From Metabacillus malikii (GTDB lineage Bacteria; Bacillota; Bacilli; Bacillales; Bacillaceae): 64,000 bases of DNA. Positions 1 through 7,982 of the stretch are shown one piece after another. The DNA lies in assembly GCF_030813355.1 (NCBI RefSeq), contig NZ_JAUSUD010000023.1, positions 23,676 through 87,675 of the forward strand, given 5' to 3'. The notes beneath the pieces are model-generated. The model made no database searches and was not told the DNA's origin. It was given only the letters and a program-made list of their open reading frames with translations. Position numbers and translations under genes: made by a program. Each line of letters starts with the position of its first letter. Positions within the stretch are counted from its first letter, which is position 1.

Positions 1-124
1 AAAGATTTGCGAAAAAAAGAGAAAGCATTGGCAGAAGCTGCAGCCTTATTACTATTAAGAAAAAAGGCCCAAGCGATCTGGGGGGACCAAGAGGACGAAT
101 GATCAGCCCGTCAGATCGCGCACA
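1..124 (+). mobile_element. IS3-family element remnant (OrfA end and OrfB start)
   Basis: The first 102 bases encode the last 33 residues of a protein ending LLLLRKKAQAIWGDQEDE, which is the typical C-terminus of an IS3-family OrfA transposase with its leucine-rich helix. The stop overlaps an ATG at 99 (ATGA), the usual OrfA/OrfB arrangement. OrfB begins MISPSDRAH and then loses similarity to transposase within about ten codons and stops early. The element is therefore broken at about position 120-125, where it joins the downstream end of the EcsB-like gene on the other strand. The rest of OrfA lies outside the window. The family call rests on remembered OrfA sequence features. Confidence 0.7.
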
Positions 125-1220
125 TTTTAGCAGTGGAAGGATGAATGAACATGGCGAAAAATAGAATAAATGATTGTGCATATAATATAACTAAGACAAA
201 CTTTAAGAAAGAATCTTTCATCTGGGATTTAGAAATAGGATAAAGTAATACACTTTGTTTCATTTCATGTTGTAAAGGAATTAATTGAAATCCAGTTATA
301 AATATAATTAGGAGATTAAAAATCCAACCACTTGTTGGCACAGCATAATTAACAAAGATACCAATTACGGTCAGTCTTATATAAAGGTAAAAGTAATCAT
401 TATATCTTACAAACAAATGTGAGTATAAATATACGAATGTACGGCTCTGACTATATGGGATACATCTTTTTACAACCATAGTAAGTAAACGCCTATTGCG
501 AAAAGAACGTTTAAGATTAGGGACATCTATGAACATATTTATAAATTTAAAGTTTCTTAATAAGGCACTTTCTTCTTCCTCTATTAGCCACTGCCAATTC
601 AGACTTCTATTTTTTCTTATAGAAAAAATGAAATAGACGACATTTACACTCATTAAAATAAGCACGAACATCCAGTCATTTTTTAACATAAAATAACACA
701 TTAAATATATTGAAAAAAACCTATTCAACCTATGTAACACAAATTGCACATGATTCTCTAACCATTGTTCTGTCCACTTCATTAAAATGTTATTAGCGGC
801 AATCCCCACTATAAAAAGAAGAAGGAGAGGTTTTATATTTGTTGTGTGTAAAAATAGGGATATGAAAACAGTAATGAAACTAAGCAATTTCATAACATCA
901 ATAACAAAACTATATACAAGTGATTTAATAAAATACGGCTTTAATCCCCATTCTAATGGCAACAAAAAGATTATATCAGCCCTTTTCATAAATGTACGAA
1001 CTTTTGTCGGTATTAAAAGGAAGGTTACAAATAGCGATAAAATTCCTTCAACTGAGATTTGAGGAGGTATCCATTGAAGAAATGAATGAAAATAATAAAT
1101 AAAGATACTACCAATAATCAAAAAAAAATAAACAACATTCGCACCAATTATGGAGTAGTATCTGAACATTTTCCGATAAAATTCCTGAACCCTTAAATCC
1201 CATAATGATTTTACATCCAT
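111..1220 (-). CDS. EcsB-like ABC transporter permease, C-terminally truncated
   Basis: A 369-residue integral membrane protein with several hydrophobic segments. The N-terminal part resembles Bacillus EcsB, the membrane subunit of the EcsAB ABC exporter linked to peptide secretion and regulated proteolysis; the match is clearest around RTFMKRADIIFLLPLEW. EcsB is normally about 400 residues. Here the reading frame runs into the truncated IS3 element and ends with HPSTAKMCAI, so the last 30-40 native residues appear to be lost. No ATPase gene is adjacent, since the partner would normally lie upstream. The ATG at 1220 has only a weak GGTG ribosome site. It may be non-functional because of the truncation. 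Confidence 0.7.
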   Translation of the reverse strand: MDVKSLWDLRVQEFYRKMFRYYSIIGANVVYFFLIIGSIFIYYFHSFLQWIPPQISVEGILSLFVTFLLIPTKVRTFMKRADIIFLLPLEWGLKPYFIKSLVYSFVIDVMKLLSFITVFISLFLHTTNIKPLLLLFIVGIAANNILMKWTEQWLENHVQFVLHRLNRFFSIYLMCYFMLKNDWMFVLILMSVNVVYFIFSIRKNRSLNWQWLIEEEESALLRNFKFINMFIDVPNLKRSFRNRRLLTMVVKRCIPYSQSRTFVYLYSHLFVRYNDYFYLYIRLTVIGIFVNYAVPTSGWIFNLLIIFITGFQLIPLQHEMKQSVLLYPISKSQMKDSFLKFVLVILYAQSFILFFAMFIHPSTAKMCAI

Positions 1221-1513
1221 TAGTACACCATACTTTCATTGAATACTAACCTAACGGCACTATTGTATATCTCGAATTAGCTTTTTCTTTTTGTACATTT
1301 GCTCCACCATTATTTGATAAGTGGAATATCTAATCACCAGTACTAGTTAAAAAATACATTCCAATCAGTATAATCAATATACCTATGAGAAGACGTTTTA
1401 ATAATTCCTCAATATAATATTAATTGCTCCAATACCTTCTTACGACTGAATATTCTCCATTCGAATTGTATATTCCTTCTTTCACGATTCTACATTTTAG
1501 TTCAATATGAATA
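1221..1513. other. intergenic stretch with no intact gene
   Basis: No convincing gene. On the minus strand a 26-codon open stretch ending at 1333 reads like the end of a small membrane protein (LIGILIILIGMYFLTSTG), but it has no standard start codon and follows a stop. It may be another decayed reading frame. Confidence 0.3.
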
Positions 1514-1539
1514 GCGATACCTCTTTGGTGAGGTATCGC
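1514..1539. repeat. family A hairpin repeat (GCGATACC), copy 1
   Basis: GCGATACCTC, six bases, then GAGGTATCGC: a perfect 10-bp stem. It is one of at least eight related hairpins in the window that lie between genes, usually with an A-run on the left so that the minus strand reads as a stem followed by T residues. A terminator role on the minus strand is likely for many copies. This copy lies downstream of the decayed gene at 1567-1935. Confidence 0.75.
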
Positions 1540-1566
1540 ACCCGTTCGATTAATAAATAAGGAATT

Positions 1567-1935
1567 TTATTCTATGCGGTGGTTTTCAAATAAATCATTA
1601 ACAACCTCGTAATGTAAATTGTCATCCCTAACAGAACATAAATGACCACAAAAGATAACCATTTCTTCTCTAATTCTTATATCATAAACGTTAGGTACTG
1701 TATTTACCTGTTTTAAGGAAAAAAGTATAGACTGGACGTTCGAAATTCTCCATTTCTTTGAGCTTAAACTTTAAGTATTGATTCTAGATTATTAGTATCA
1801 GTGATATAAGCTGCCTATTACTTTTTCTAGATCCATTATACTAATCTCGTTAACAGTTTTTCCTTCAATTAGATTAGACATCTCTTCATCGTAAGTTGAG
1901 CGTTTATTAAATTCTAAAATAAGGAAAATTATCAC
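1567..1935 (-). pseudogene. decayed gene of unknown function, several frameshifts
   Basis: Reading the minus strand from a GTG at 1935 (GGAG 12 bases upstream) gives a 45-residue open stretch including KRSTYDEEMSNLIEG, which ends at a TGA at 1798. Coding-like sequence continues in another frame (LKEMENFERPVYTFFLKTGK) and then back in the first frame (IREEMVIFCGHLCSVRDDN), ending LFENHRIE at 1567. Joined, this would be a soluble protein of about 120 residues. I do not recognise the family. At least two frameshifts plus stop codons separate the parts, so it is called a pseudogene. Sequencing error cannot be excluded. Confidence 0.45.
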
Positions 1936-2140
1936 ATTAACAGTTATCTCCAATTTATTTTAAGAAGCATTGAAATTTTATGTTAAAAATAAGTGTTGAC
2001 GGTAGTAATTAAATTAATAAGCAAACAACACTACTCTTTCTTGATTATATTGTTATGCATTGGCAAATTCAGGTGATTTCTAACAAATTCAGACTCAGAT
2101 ACCAAATATAACTCATTTATGATTTATATAACTATGATTC

Positions 2141-2305
2141 TTAATGAGGCCTTGCTAGATAAACAGCAAAAAGAATGAGAATGATTCCTAGAACTAGGTA
2201 AAACTTGTATAAAAAGTTACGTTTCCTACGAGAAACACCAAGAATGGTAAAGAATATACCAAGTATGAATGACATGATCATTGTATAGAATCCCATTTTA
2301 TTCAT
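2141..2305 (-). CDS. 54-aa membrane protein, last gene of the ABC operon
   Basis: The ATG at 2305 overlaps the end of the ABC ATPase gene by eight bases, which implies translational coupling. The product has two hydrophobic helices (about residues 6-23 and 32-50) separated by a short positive loop, RRKRN. It ends ARPH. Its length and position suit an accessory subunit or immunity-type peptide of the adjacent transporter, but no family was recognised. No independent ribosome site is needed given the overlap. Confidence 0.65.
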   Translation of the reverse strand: MNKMGFYTMIMSFILGIFFTILGVSRRKRNFLYKFYLVLGIILILFAVYLARPH

Positions 2306-2960
2306 TCCTTTCGAGAGTAATTACTCGTTGATGACGATTGGCTAAATCTAAATCATGAGTCACTGTAATAAGTGTAGTATTAAACTCTTTATTCATATCA
2401 AAAAGTAGATTGATCATTTTTTCTTTATTTGCTAAGTCTAAAGACGCAGTTGGTTCATCTGATAAAATTATTTGGGGATTCATAATTACAGCCCTAGCAA
2501 AAACAGCTCTAGATCGTTGGCCACCAGAACACTCAAGCGGTTTTTTGTTCAAAATGGACTCAATTCCAATTTTATTAATAATTCTTTTAAAGTGATCTTG
2601 GACAGTTGGGTCTTTTTCAATGTTGGCATACATAAGGGGCAATTTAATATTATCCTCTATGGTCAGAGAATGAATTAGTGCGGACTCCTGAAGAACAAAA
2701 CCAATTTTTTGATTACGCCACTCAGCTAGTTTAGTTCGTGATAATTCCTTAACAGATGAATCAAAAAGCTTATAGCTCCCTTGATATTGTGTATCAAGTA
2801 GACCAATAATATTAAGCAAAGAAGTTTTTCCAACTCCAGACTCCCCTATAATAGAAAGTCTTTCCCCAGGTTCAACTTTCAACTCAAAATCATTTAAAAT
2901 AGAAAAACCTTTCTTCTTGAATGTTTTTTTCTGGATTTCTAGTTTAATTAAACTAGTCAT
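2298..2960 (-). CDS. ABC transporter ATP-binding protein (MacB/LolD/SalX type)
   Basis: A 220-residue cytoplasmic ATPase. Walker A is GESGVGKTS (about 39-47), the signature is CSGGQRSR, Walker B is IILSDEP and the switch histidine is in VTHD. The short single-domain form is typical of ATPases that pair with FtsX-like permeases for export of peptides or lipoproteins, or for antimicrobial resistance. Its ATG overlaps the stop of the upstream permease gene (ATGA), and a GGGGGTG ribosome site precedes it. With the two upstream membrane genes and the downstream 54-aa gene it forms one transcription unit headed by an Xre regulator. The substrate is unknown. Confidence 0.9.
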   Translation of the reverse strand: MTSLIKLEIQKKTFKKKGFSILNDFELKVEPGERLSIIGESGVGKTSLLNIIGLLDTQYQGSYKLFDSSVKELSRTKLAEWRNQKIGFVLQESALIHSLTIEDNIKLPLMYANIEKDPTVQDHFKRIINKIGIESILNKKPLECSGGQRSRAVFARAVIMNPQIILSDEPTASLDLANKEKMINLLFDMNKEFNTTLITVTHDLDLANRHQRVITLERNE

Positions 2961-4177
2961 TTTAACACCCCCATGGAGATCGGAATACTTTTAACTTTTC
3001 TTAGCGTAAGTTCAACAATCGTAAACCCGATAATAAAATCTATAAAAAGAACAATAAGTAAAGCAATCCAATCCATACTTATTAAGCCAAATATTCCGTA
3101 AGTAGCAAAAATTGAGTCTTTTCTTAACCAAAAGCCGTACCTATTGAAAGCGGTTATCACAAATAATATGACTAAATTAATAGAAAACAATATTCCAAAA
3201 TAACGATAAAAAATTGATCTTAGTTTTGAATAACTTAATCCAACTAATAAATTGATTGTAAAATCTTTTATCATTAATCGAATACTTATCAAAGTATTCC
3301 AGGTAGCTAGACAAACAATGATTATGAGTAAAATAAAGGTGATAGTACAGATGATTTTTAATGAATATACATAGTAATCTTCAAAGTAATTAAAGTTTTC
3401 TTGTTGATTAAAAAAGTTAAATTCTAAACCTAGATTTTCCTGGATATGTACCTTTAAATTTATTGCTATCTCTTCAGTCGAATCAAGAAGCGCAATGTCC
3501 ATCAAACCATTAACGTGGAAGTCAAGACCAGCACTTTGAATAAATTCTTCATTAACAGGTAATAAAATTGAAAAATTGAAATAGTTCTTTGAATTGGGAG
3601 CATAAAAATTAGAACGATGAGTATTCTCCTTCAAGACTCCTTGAACTTTTAAAATGACTAATTGTTGGGTGGCAGGATCTGTAATCTCAATATTTGACCC
3701 TATAGGATAGTTTGTGGCTAGACCTGCACCTACTAAAACAGGTATTTTTTCATTATTAAATTTATAATTGAAGTTTAAGTGGTTTCCTTGAGATAATCTA
3801 AATTGATTTATCTTATAAGCCTCTTCGTTGATATAACTGATAGAAACTTTCATCTCATATTTATTATGTAATGAAGTGACAAAACCATCGGCTTGCAAAG
3901 CATAAGTATAATTTTTGTTTAAATATTCATATACTTTTTGAGTATCATCTATATTAATTTTATCAAAATCAGCTTCACTATTTGGGTCCAGATTAGCTAT
4001 AAAAGTCCCTTCTTTATTCAGAGTTTCTATTTCTTGATAACCTTGAAAAGTTGAAATAATTGAACGAGCAGTAGTAAAAGAAAGATAATTAGCTAAAAAA
4101 AGTAATATTATCATACCCAAAACAAGTATCCATCTTTTTAAAAATATTCTCGTTATAAAAAATTGTAAAATTCTCAT
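2957..4177 (-). CDS. FtsX-like ABC transporter permease
   Basis: A 406-residue membrane protein. It has an N-terminal helix at about residues 15-35, a large extracytoplasmic domain of about 230 residues, then three C-terminal helices. This is the MacB/FtsX topology. The C-terminal block ends with ELTLRKVKSIPISMGVLK. The gene overlaps the preceding membrane gene by 4 bases (ATGA) and the following ATPase by 4 bases, so the three are co-translated. It probably couples ATP hydrolysis to export or mechanical release of a peptide or lipid-linked substrate. The large external domain would bind the substrate or a partner. The family call is by topology; the exact subfamily is not known. Confidence 0.8.
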   Translation of the reverse strand: MRILQFFITRIFLKRWILVLGMIILLFLANYLSFTTARSIISTFQGYQEIETLNKEGTFIANLDPNSEADFDKINIDDTQKVYEYLNKNYTYALQADGFVTSLHNKYEMKVSISYINEEAYKINQFRLSQGNHLNFNYKFNNEKIPVLVGAGLATNYPIGSNIEITDPATQQLVILKVQGVLKENTHRSNFYAPNSKNYFNFSILLPVNEEFIQSAGLDFHVNGLMDIALLDSTEEIAINLKVHIQENLGLEFNFFNQQENFNYFEDYYVYSLKIICTITFILLIIIVCLATWNTLISIRLMIKDFTINLLVGLSYSKLRSIFYRYFGILFSINLVILFVITAFNRYGFWLRKDSIFATYGIFGLISMDWIALLIVLFIDFIIGFTIVELTLRKVKSIPISMGVLK

Positions 4178-4614
4178 TCTTTTTTCACCTGACCTGCACT
4201 AATTAATATATATATAATAAAAATAAATACTAAGTAGAGATTGCTGGTTACATTCAGCCGTAAATAGAAGTTTAATGAAAGTGATAGTAAAAAGCTAAAC
4301 AATAATATAGTAAGACTATTCAAGATATATCGGATTATAATATTGACCATTGTATCTCCTACAAGTATTCGGCAGGCTATTTCTGTTTTCCTACGGTTTA
4401 AAAATTGATAGTGAAAGACTATTACAATAAATGTAAGAAAAATATTTATTATAAATTGATAGTCTATAATACTTTTAACAAAAGACTTTAAAATAAAAGA
4501 ACCTTCTAAATTCAAAGTTTTTACATAAATAAATATTAAGTTTGAAGCAAAACAGATTAGGTAGATAGCAAACGCCTCAAAAACGTCGAAAAATCTAAAT
4601 AAAGAATATTTCAT
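4174..4614 (-). CDS. small membrane subunit of the ABC transporter (half-permease)
   Basis: 146 residues with four hydrophobic segments. The motif RRKTEIACRILVGDT between helices resembles the coupling region of FtsX-like permeases, where an RRKE motif follows the second-to-last helix group. It may be a second, shortened permease subunit lacking the external domain. Its stop overlaps the start of the 406-residue permease. It lies 43 bases downstream of the Xre regulator, so the operon probably begins with that gene. No family name is claimed. Confidence 0.65.
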   Translation of the reverse strand: MKYSLFRFFDVFEAFAIYLICFASNLIFIYVKTLNLEGSFILKSFVKSIIDYQFIINIFLTFIVIVFHYQFLNRRKTEIACRILVGDTMVNIIIRYILNSLTILLFSFLLSLSLNFYLRLNVTSNLYLVFIFIIYILISAGQVKKE

Positions 4615-4657
4615 AAACTACGCCTTAAATTTGGCATGGAGTAAGCTAAATTACCTA

Positions 4658-4972
4658 TTAGTAAGATACGTTTTGAAATATCCATATCTCTCCCCCTAAA
4701 AAAAATCTATTCTTTGTGTTTGAAGTCGATTCACTCTGGTATTCAAAAATATCACCAGGTTGACACTCCAAAGCTTTACAAATAGCTTCTAAAGTTGATA
4801 ATAGAATCGCCTCCGCCTTTCCATTTTTCAGAACAGAAAGGTTAGTCATTGTTATTCCAACTCTTTCAGATAATTCTGTTACACTCATTTTTCTTTTCGT
4901 TAGCATCACATCGATATTAATTATAATAATTTTAATACATCGTTTATTGTTTTTCAATAAAAAATTACCCAT
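4658..4972 (-). CDS. Xre-family helix-turn-helix regulator
   Basis: The core reads MLTKRKMSVTELSERVG followed by a recognition helix and LEAICKALECQPGDIFEY, a compact Cro/CI DNA-binding domain of the YozG type. This family is usually about 70 residues and begins a few residues before the NIDVML segment. The 104-residue frame therefore probably has an overlong N-terminus: no ribosome site is visible before the ATG at 4972, and the true start may be internal. The C-terminal FFLGGEIWIFQNVSY extends past the usual end. It is the promoter-proximal gene of the ABC operon and plausibly its repressor. The region upstream is AT-rich. Confidence 0.8.
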   Translation of the reverse strand: MGNFLLKNNKRCIKIIIINIDVMLTKRKMSVTELSERVGITMTNLSVLKNGKAEAILLSTLEAICKALECQPGDIFEYQSESTSNTKNRFFLGGEIWIFQNVSY

Positions 4973-5102
4973 TTACATTATATTATTATTGTTTATTATC
5001 CAAATCCTTTTTGAAAGTAAAAAAATGAACACTTTTTTTAAAGTGATCGATTTATTTTAATTGAACTAAACTGAAACGTTCGTATTATAAGGTCAATCGG
5101 AT

Positions 5103-5288
5103 ATGAAAATATTTCTTAACGGTAGCCGGGGTAAAACGTCTCTCAACAACGAAATGCTCTGAAACATTAACCCATCCATTCAACTTGTGTTCTGTCCTGC
5201 TCCGTTAGTTAGAGAAGCCGCAAAAAATGCAGGTACAGACGGAGCAAACATAATCTTTGTGATCGTAATTAAAAGCCTTTGGAGCTAA
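5103..5288 (+). pseudogene. short interrupted reading frame followed by a terminator
   Basis: On the plus strand ATG at 5103 begins MKIFLNGSRGKTSLNNEML, then a TGA at 5160 interrupts. The same frame continues with SIQLVFCPAPLVREAAKNAG and TDGANIIFV and stops at 5288 inside a strong terminator hairpin. The sense-strand terminator and the coding-like residues on both sides of the stop suggest the remnant of a real gene. I do not recognise the family. It is oriented against its neighbours. Confidence 0.35.
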
Positions 5289-5312
5289 ACTAATTCCAAA
5301 GGCTTGTTGTAA
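5275..5312 (+). terminator. Rho-independent terminator
   Basis: GCCTTTGGA (5275-5283) pairs with TCCAAAGGC (5295-5303), an 11-base loop, followed by TTGTTGTAATT. It sits at the end of the interrupted plus-strand frame and indicates that the region was once transcribed rightward. Confidence 0.7.
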
Positions 5313-5463
5313 TTATTATGTTCGATACACAGTTAATCGAAGAAATGATAAATGTCGTGTATTTATTACCCAACTGCAACCCGCATCACCATGAGAGTCT
5401 GTGCGTTTTTCAGCAAGGATACTCCATATGTGTTAAAACCTCTATTACTTGTCTGATTTAACT

Positions 5464-6000
5464 TTATATATTTTTCAATATCTTTGCTGGATTACCAGCC
5501 ACTATTGTATTAGCAGGAACATCTTTTGTAACGACAGAACCGGCAGCAACAATTGAATTGTCGCCAATCGTGACTCCAGCTAAAATAACACAACTTCCGC
5601 CAATCCAAACATCGTTACCAATTGTAATTGGTATGCCATAACCACTTTTATACCTGTCTTTTGGTTCGATTGAATGACCAGCCGTATATATTCCAACATT
5701 GGGACCGATCATACAATTGTCACCAATCTTTACTTCTGCCATATCTAATATCGTACAGTTGTAACCAGCATAGAAGTTGTCTCCAATATGGATGTTGTAT
5801 CCTAAGTCACAGTGGAAATTATGCTCAATACTCGGATTTACTCCGACACTACCGAATAATTCATTGATAATTTCCTTTTTTCTTTCTGAATCTTCTATTG
5901 GACAATGATTAAACTCTTGAACAAGTTTATGGGCAATGATATTTTTCAACCTTAGTTCATCCGTACCTCGTTCGTAGTAGATTTTCTCTTTTTCCTCCAT
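5464..6000 (-). CDS. maa: maltose O-acetyltransferase-type sugar acetyltransferase
   Basis: 178 residues, close to the 180-190 usual for maltose/galactoside acetyltransferases. The N-terminal cap contains ERGTDEL. It is followed by a left-handed beta-helix of hexapeptide repeats (IGDN, IGND, IGDN) from about residue 65 to the end. The catalytic histidine is in TAGHSIEP, and the C-terminal GNPAKILK is the usual ending. It would transfer acetyl from acetyl-CoA to the 6-hydroxyl of a sugar. It is a single gene flanked by repeats and remnants. The exact sugar cannot be told from sequence. Confidence 0.88.
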   Translation of the reverse strand: MEEKEKIYYERGTDELRLKNIIAHKLVQEFNHCPIEDSERKKEIINELFGSVGVNPSIEHNFHCDLGYNIHIGDNFYAGYNCTILDMAEVKIGDNCMIGPNVGIYTAGHSIEPKDRYKSGYGIPITIGNDVWIGGSCVILAGVTIGDNSIVAAGSVVTKDVPANTIVAGNPAKILKNI

Positions 6001-6077
6001 ATCTAGTCTCCTTTCTTCAGTTATTTATAAAATACCCTATTTTCTTCAAGTAACCTGTATATTTCGGACAACAAAAA

Positions 6078-6110
6078 ATGCGATACCTCTTTATTATTGA
6101 AGTATCGCAT
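6078..6110. repeat. family A hairpin repeat, copy 2
   Basis: ATGCGATACctc..TTGAAGTATCGCAT, with a run of A on the left (T on the minus strand). It lies between the acetyltransferase gene and the 56-aa gene and can act as a terminator for the latter. Confidence 0.7.
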
Positions 6111-6131
6111 CCTTAGTTCAAAAAAATACAC

Positions 6132-6302
6132 CTAATTATTTTTCTCTAATTTATCCACTCTTGTTTCTAGTTCTTTTAATTTCACATCTTTTGAATCATC
6201 ATCTGATTTCTTCATAGACTTAACAATCTTATATATCAGAATTCCAATCAAAGAAATGACCACTAAAACTATTATCATTCCAGCAGGATTCATTAACCCC
6301 AT
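6132..6302 (-). CDS. 56-aa membrane-anchored coiled-coil protein
   Basis: ATG at 6302 is preceded by the strong site GAGGGGGAT. One transmembrane helix at about residues 8-26 is followed by a charged tail (KSMKKSDDDSKDVKLKEL) ending in a short heptad-like helix, TRVDKLEKN. This architecture is common among short Bacillus membrane proteins of unknown role. A family A hairpin follows the stop and likely ends the transcript. Confidence 0.65.
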   Translation of the reverse strand: MGLMNPAGMIIVLVVISLIGILIYKIVKSMKKSDDDSKDVKLKELETRVDKLEKNN

Positions 6303-6415
6303 AATATCCCCCTCTTTTACATACCTTAAAGATCCAAAGTCTTTCTTTAAGAAACTTGCTCCTTTAGTTGTGTCATAAAATTAGTAAATACGATAGTTGG
6401 GAGTTTTAAATATTT

Positions 6416-6571
6416 TTATTTATCAATTTCTTCAAAAGGCATTTCATTTCTTGATTGAATCTTTTGCGGTTCCACTGTGTTAACTCTAACAAATCCATTA
6501 TTGATGTCATCAACAGGTGTAAAATGACTATAAATAACTTTTCCAGTTACTCGAATGGGAAATCGGTTATT
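6416..6571 (-). pseudogene. C-terminal remnant of an unknown gene
   Basis: About 50 codons read without a stop on the minus strand, with coding-like composition (RFPIRVTGKVIYSHFTPVDD, then VRVNTVEPQKIQSRNEMPF), ending EEIDK at 6416. There is no start codon, and the open frame begins at the end of the upstream acetyltransferase gene. It is best read as the 3' end of a lost gene. The family is not recognised. Confidence 0.35.
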
Positions 6572-7319
6572 CTTTTATTCTATACCAATATCTATATATT
6601 TCCTCGAACCCCAATTTTGAGTAAAGCTTTAATGCTGGAAGGTTATTTAACATCACCTGAAGATAAGCATATTTTGCTCCATTATCCTTACCCCATTGTA
6701 AAATATGTTGAACAAGCTTACTTCCAAAACCTTTATTTCTGTACTTTTCAGTTGTTACTATATCAAATAAGCCGATGTATTCACTTTCTAATACACACAT
6801 TCCACAAGCAAGTGTTTCATCGTTTTCATCATTTAACAAAAAATAACAAGACTTAGGTATGATATTAAGTAACATTTGCTTTAACGTACGTTGGTCTTTT
6901 TCACAGATATTATTCAATCTATAAAAATTCATCAACCAATTATCGTGTAAAGTGTCATAAACAATTGCTTTATGTCCTATTTCAATATTACTATCACGCA
7001 ATGGTAACATTTGAACACTTGTCAACCCATCAATGAAATATCCATGCTTTTCGAGAGTTTTATCTAAGTTTTCAGGAAATACCTGTTGAGTCATCTTATA
7101 TACAACCTTTAAATTTCTTTTACGGTAGAGCTGTTCAGCGCTTTCTATTTTGCTATTCAGGTCTTCCTTAGAAAAATAAATAGGATTGATTGAATTTGCT
7201 CTCTTTGTATATCCATCTGCAAACCGTACGATCCAACCATCATAAACATTCGTCTGCAATGCAGGTAAGGCATTCATGGAAAGTTCCTCTATTTTTTGTA
7301 TTAATTGCTTTGTTGTCAT
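6567..7319 (-). CDS. GNAT-family N-acetyltransferase
   Basis: 250 residues. The C-terminal half holds the acetyl-CoA fold: GLFDIVTTEKYRNKGFGSKL is motif A with the pyrophosphate loop YRNKGFGSK, and ALKLYSKLGFEE is motif B. The N-terminal ~120 residues form a second, degenerate domain (DGWIVRFADGYTKRANS), as in two-domain bacillus acetyltransferases. Start is ATG at 7319, with GAAAGGAG upstream. It stands alone in a group of single-gene units. The substrate is unknown. Confidence 0.85.
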   Translation of the reverse strand: MTTKQLIQKIEELSMNALPALQTNVYDGWIVRFADGYTKRANSINPIYFSKEDLNSKIESAEQLYRKRNLKVVYKMTQQVFPENLDKTLEKHGYFIDGLTSVQMLPLRDSNIEIGHKAIVYDTLHDNWLMNFYRLNNICEKDQRTLKQMLLNIIPKSCYFLLNDENDETLACGMCVLESEYIGLFDIVTTEKYRNKGFGSKLVQHILQWGKDNGAKYAYLQVMLNNLPALKLYSKLGFEEIYRYWYRIKE

Positions 7320-7394
7320 AAACTCTCCTTTCTAATAATTTTGATAGAAATAAAGTTACCTTCTTTTACTGGTACCCTTTAGTTGAACATTCTT

Positions 7395-7934
7395 TTACTC
7401 TATATAGCTAATTAACTTTGCTGGAACTTCTTCAAAAATATAAAGTTCAGGATTATTATAAGGTTTCTGCTCTAAATACTCTGACAACGGAAGCATACTA
7501 TCCCAATACTGTTTCATTAAATTCTCTTTTGATGGTAATCCTTCAACAAAGTAGCCCCTGCCTCCATCATAGCTATCTTCAATATAAGAAAATAAATCAC
7601 TTGATAGATCAAAGTTAAAAACCAAAATCTTTTCACTAAATACAGGGAAACGATAATATGGTTTTTCATGTGGTTCCAAATCTGCGCCGAAAGCAACATT
7701 AAAATCAATCCACTTTGGTACATTTACAGGTCTACAACGTTCTGTTAGTTCTGGAAAGAAATTAGCACCCCTTGAATACCATCTTGTTGCTGTTCTATGA
7801 TTTAATCCTTCTTTTAAAACCCTGTTCGGACTTATATTTCCCCCAAGCTCGTTTTGAATGACCATATGGTATAAAAACACTCGAGTGCCTCCGTTCTCAA
7901 GATACATTTGTCTATCGATTTTAAAACAAGCCAC
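7395..7934 (-). CDS. hypothetical protein, 179 aa
   Basis: A soluble protein with no signal sequence or membrane segment, rich in aromatic residues. Visible stretches are YLENGGTRVFLYHMVIQNE, TRWYSRGANFFPELTERC and VFNFDLSSDLFSYIEDSYDGG. I do not recognise the family. The N-terminal LYHMV plus a later YF..G pattern is loosely like small ADP-ribosyltransferase-type folds, but this is too weak to call. The upstream VanZ-like gene ends about 50 bases before its start, so the two may be cotranscribed. Confidence 0.6.
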   Translation of the reverse strand: MACFKIDRQMYLENGGTRVFLYHMVIQNELGGNISPNRVLKEGLNHRTATRWYSRGANFFPELTERCRPVNVPKWIDFNVAFGADLEPHEKPYYRFPVFSEKILVFNFDLSSDLFSYIEDSYDGGRGYFVEGLPSKENLMKQYWDSMLPLSEYLEQKPYNNPELYIFEEVPAKLISYIE

Positions 7935-7982
7935 CAGACCAGTTTTGTATGAATACCCATAGAACTGATTTAACTAAATTGT

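Noticed and set aside
6455..6856. Plus-strand 133-codon frame
   Set aside because: It lies opposite the acetyltransferase gene and a remnant, with no ribosome site.
7395..7934. Assignment of the 179-aa protein as an ADP-ribosyltransferase
   Set aside because: Only a vague resemblance in aromatic motifs; no catalytic triad could be defined.
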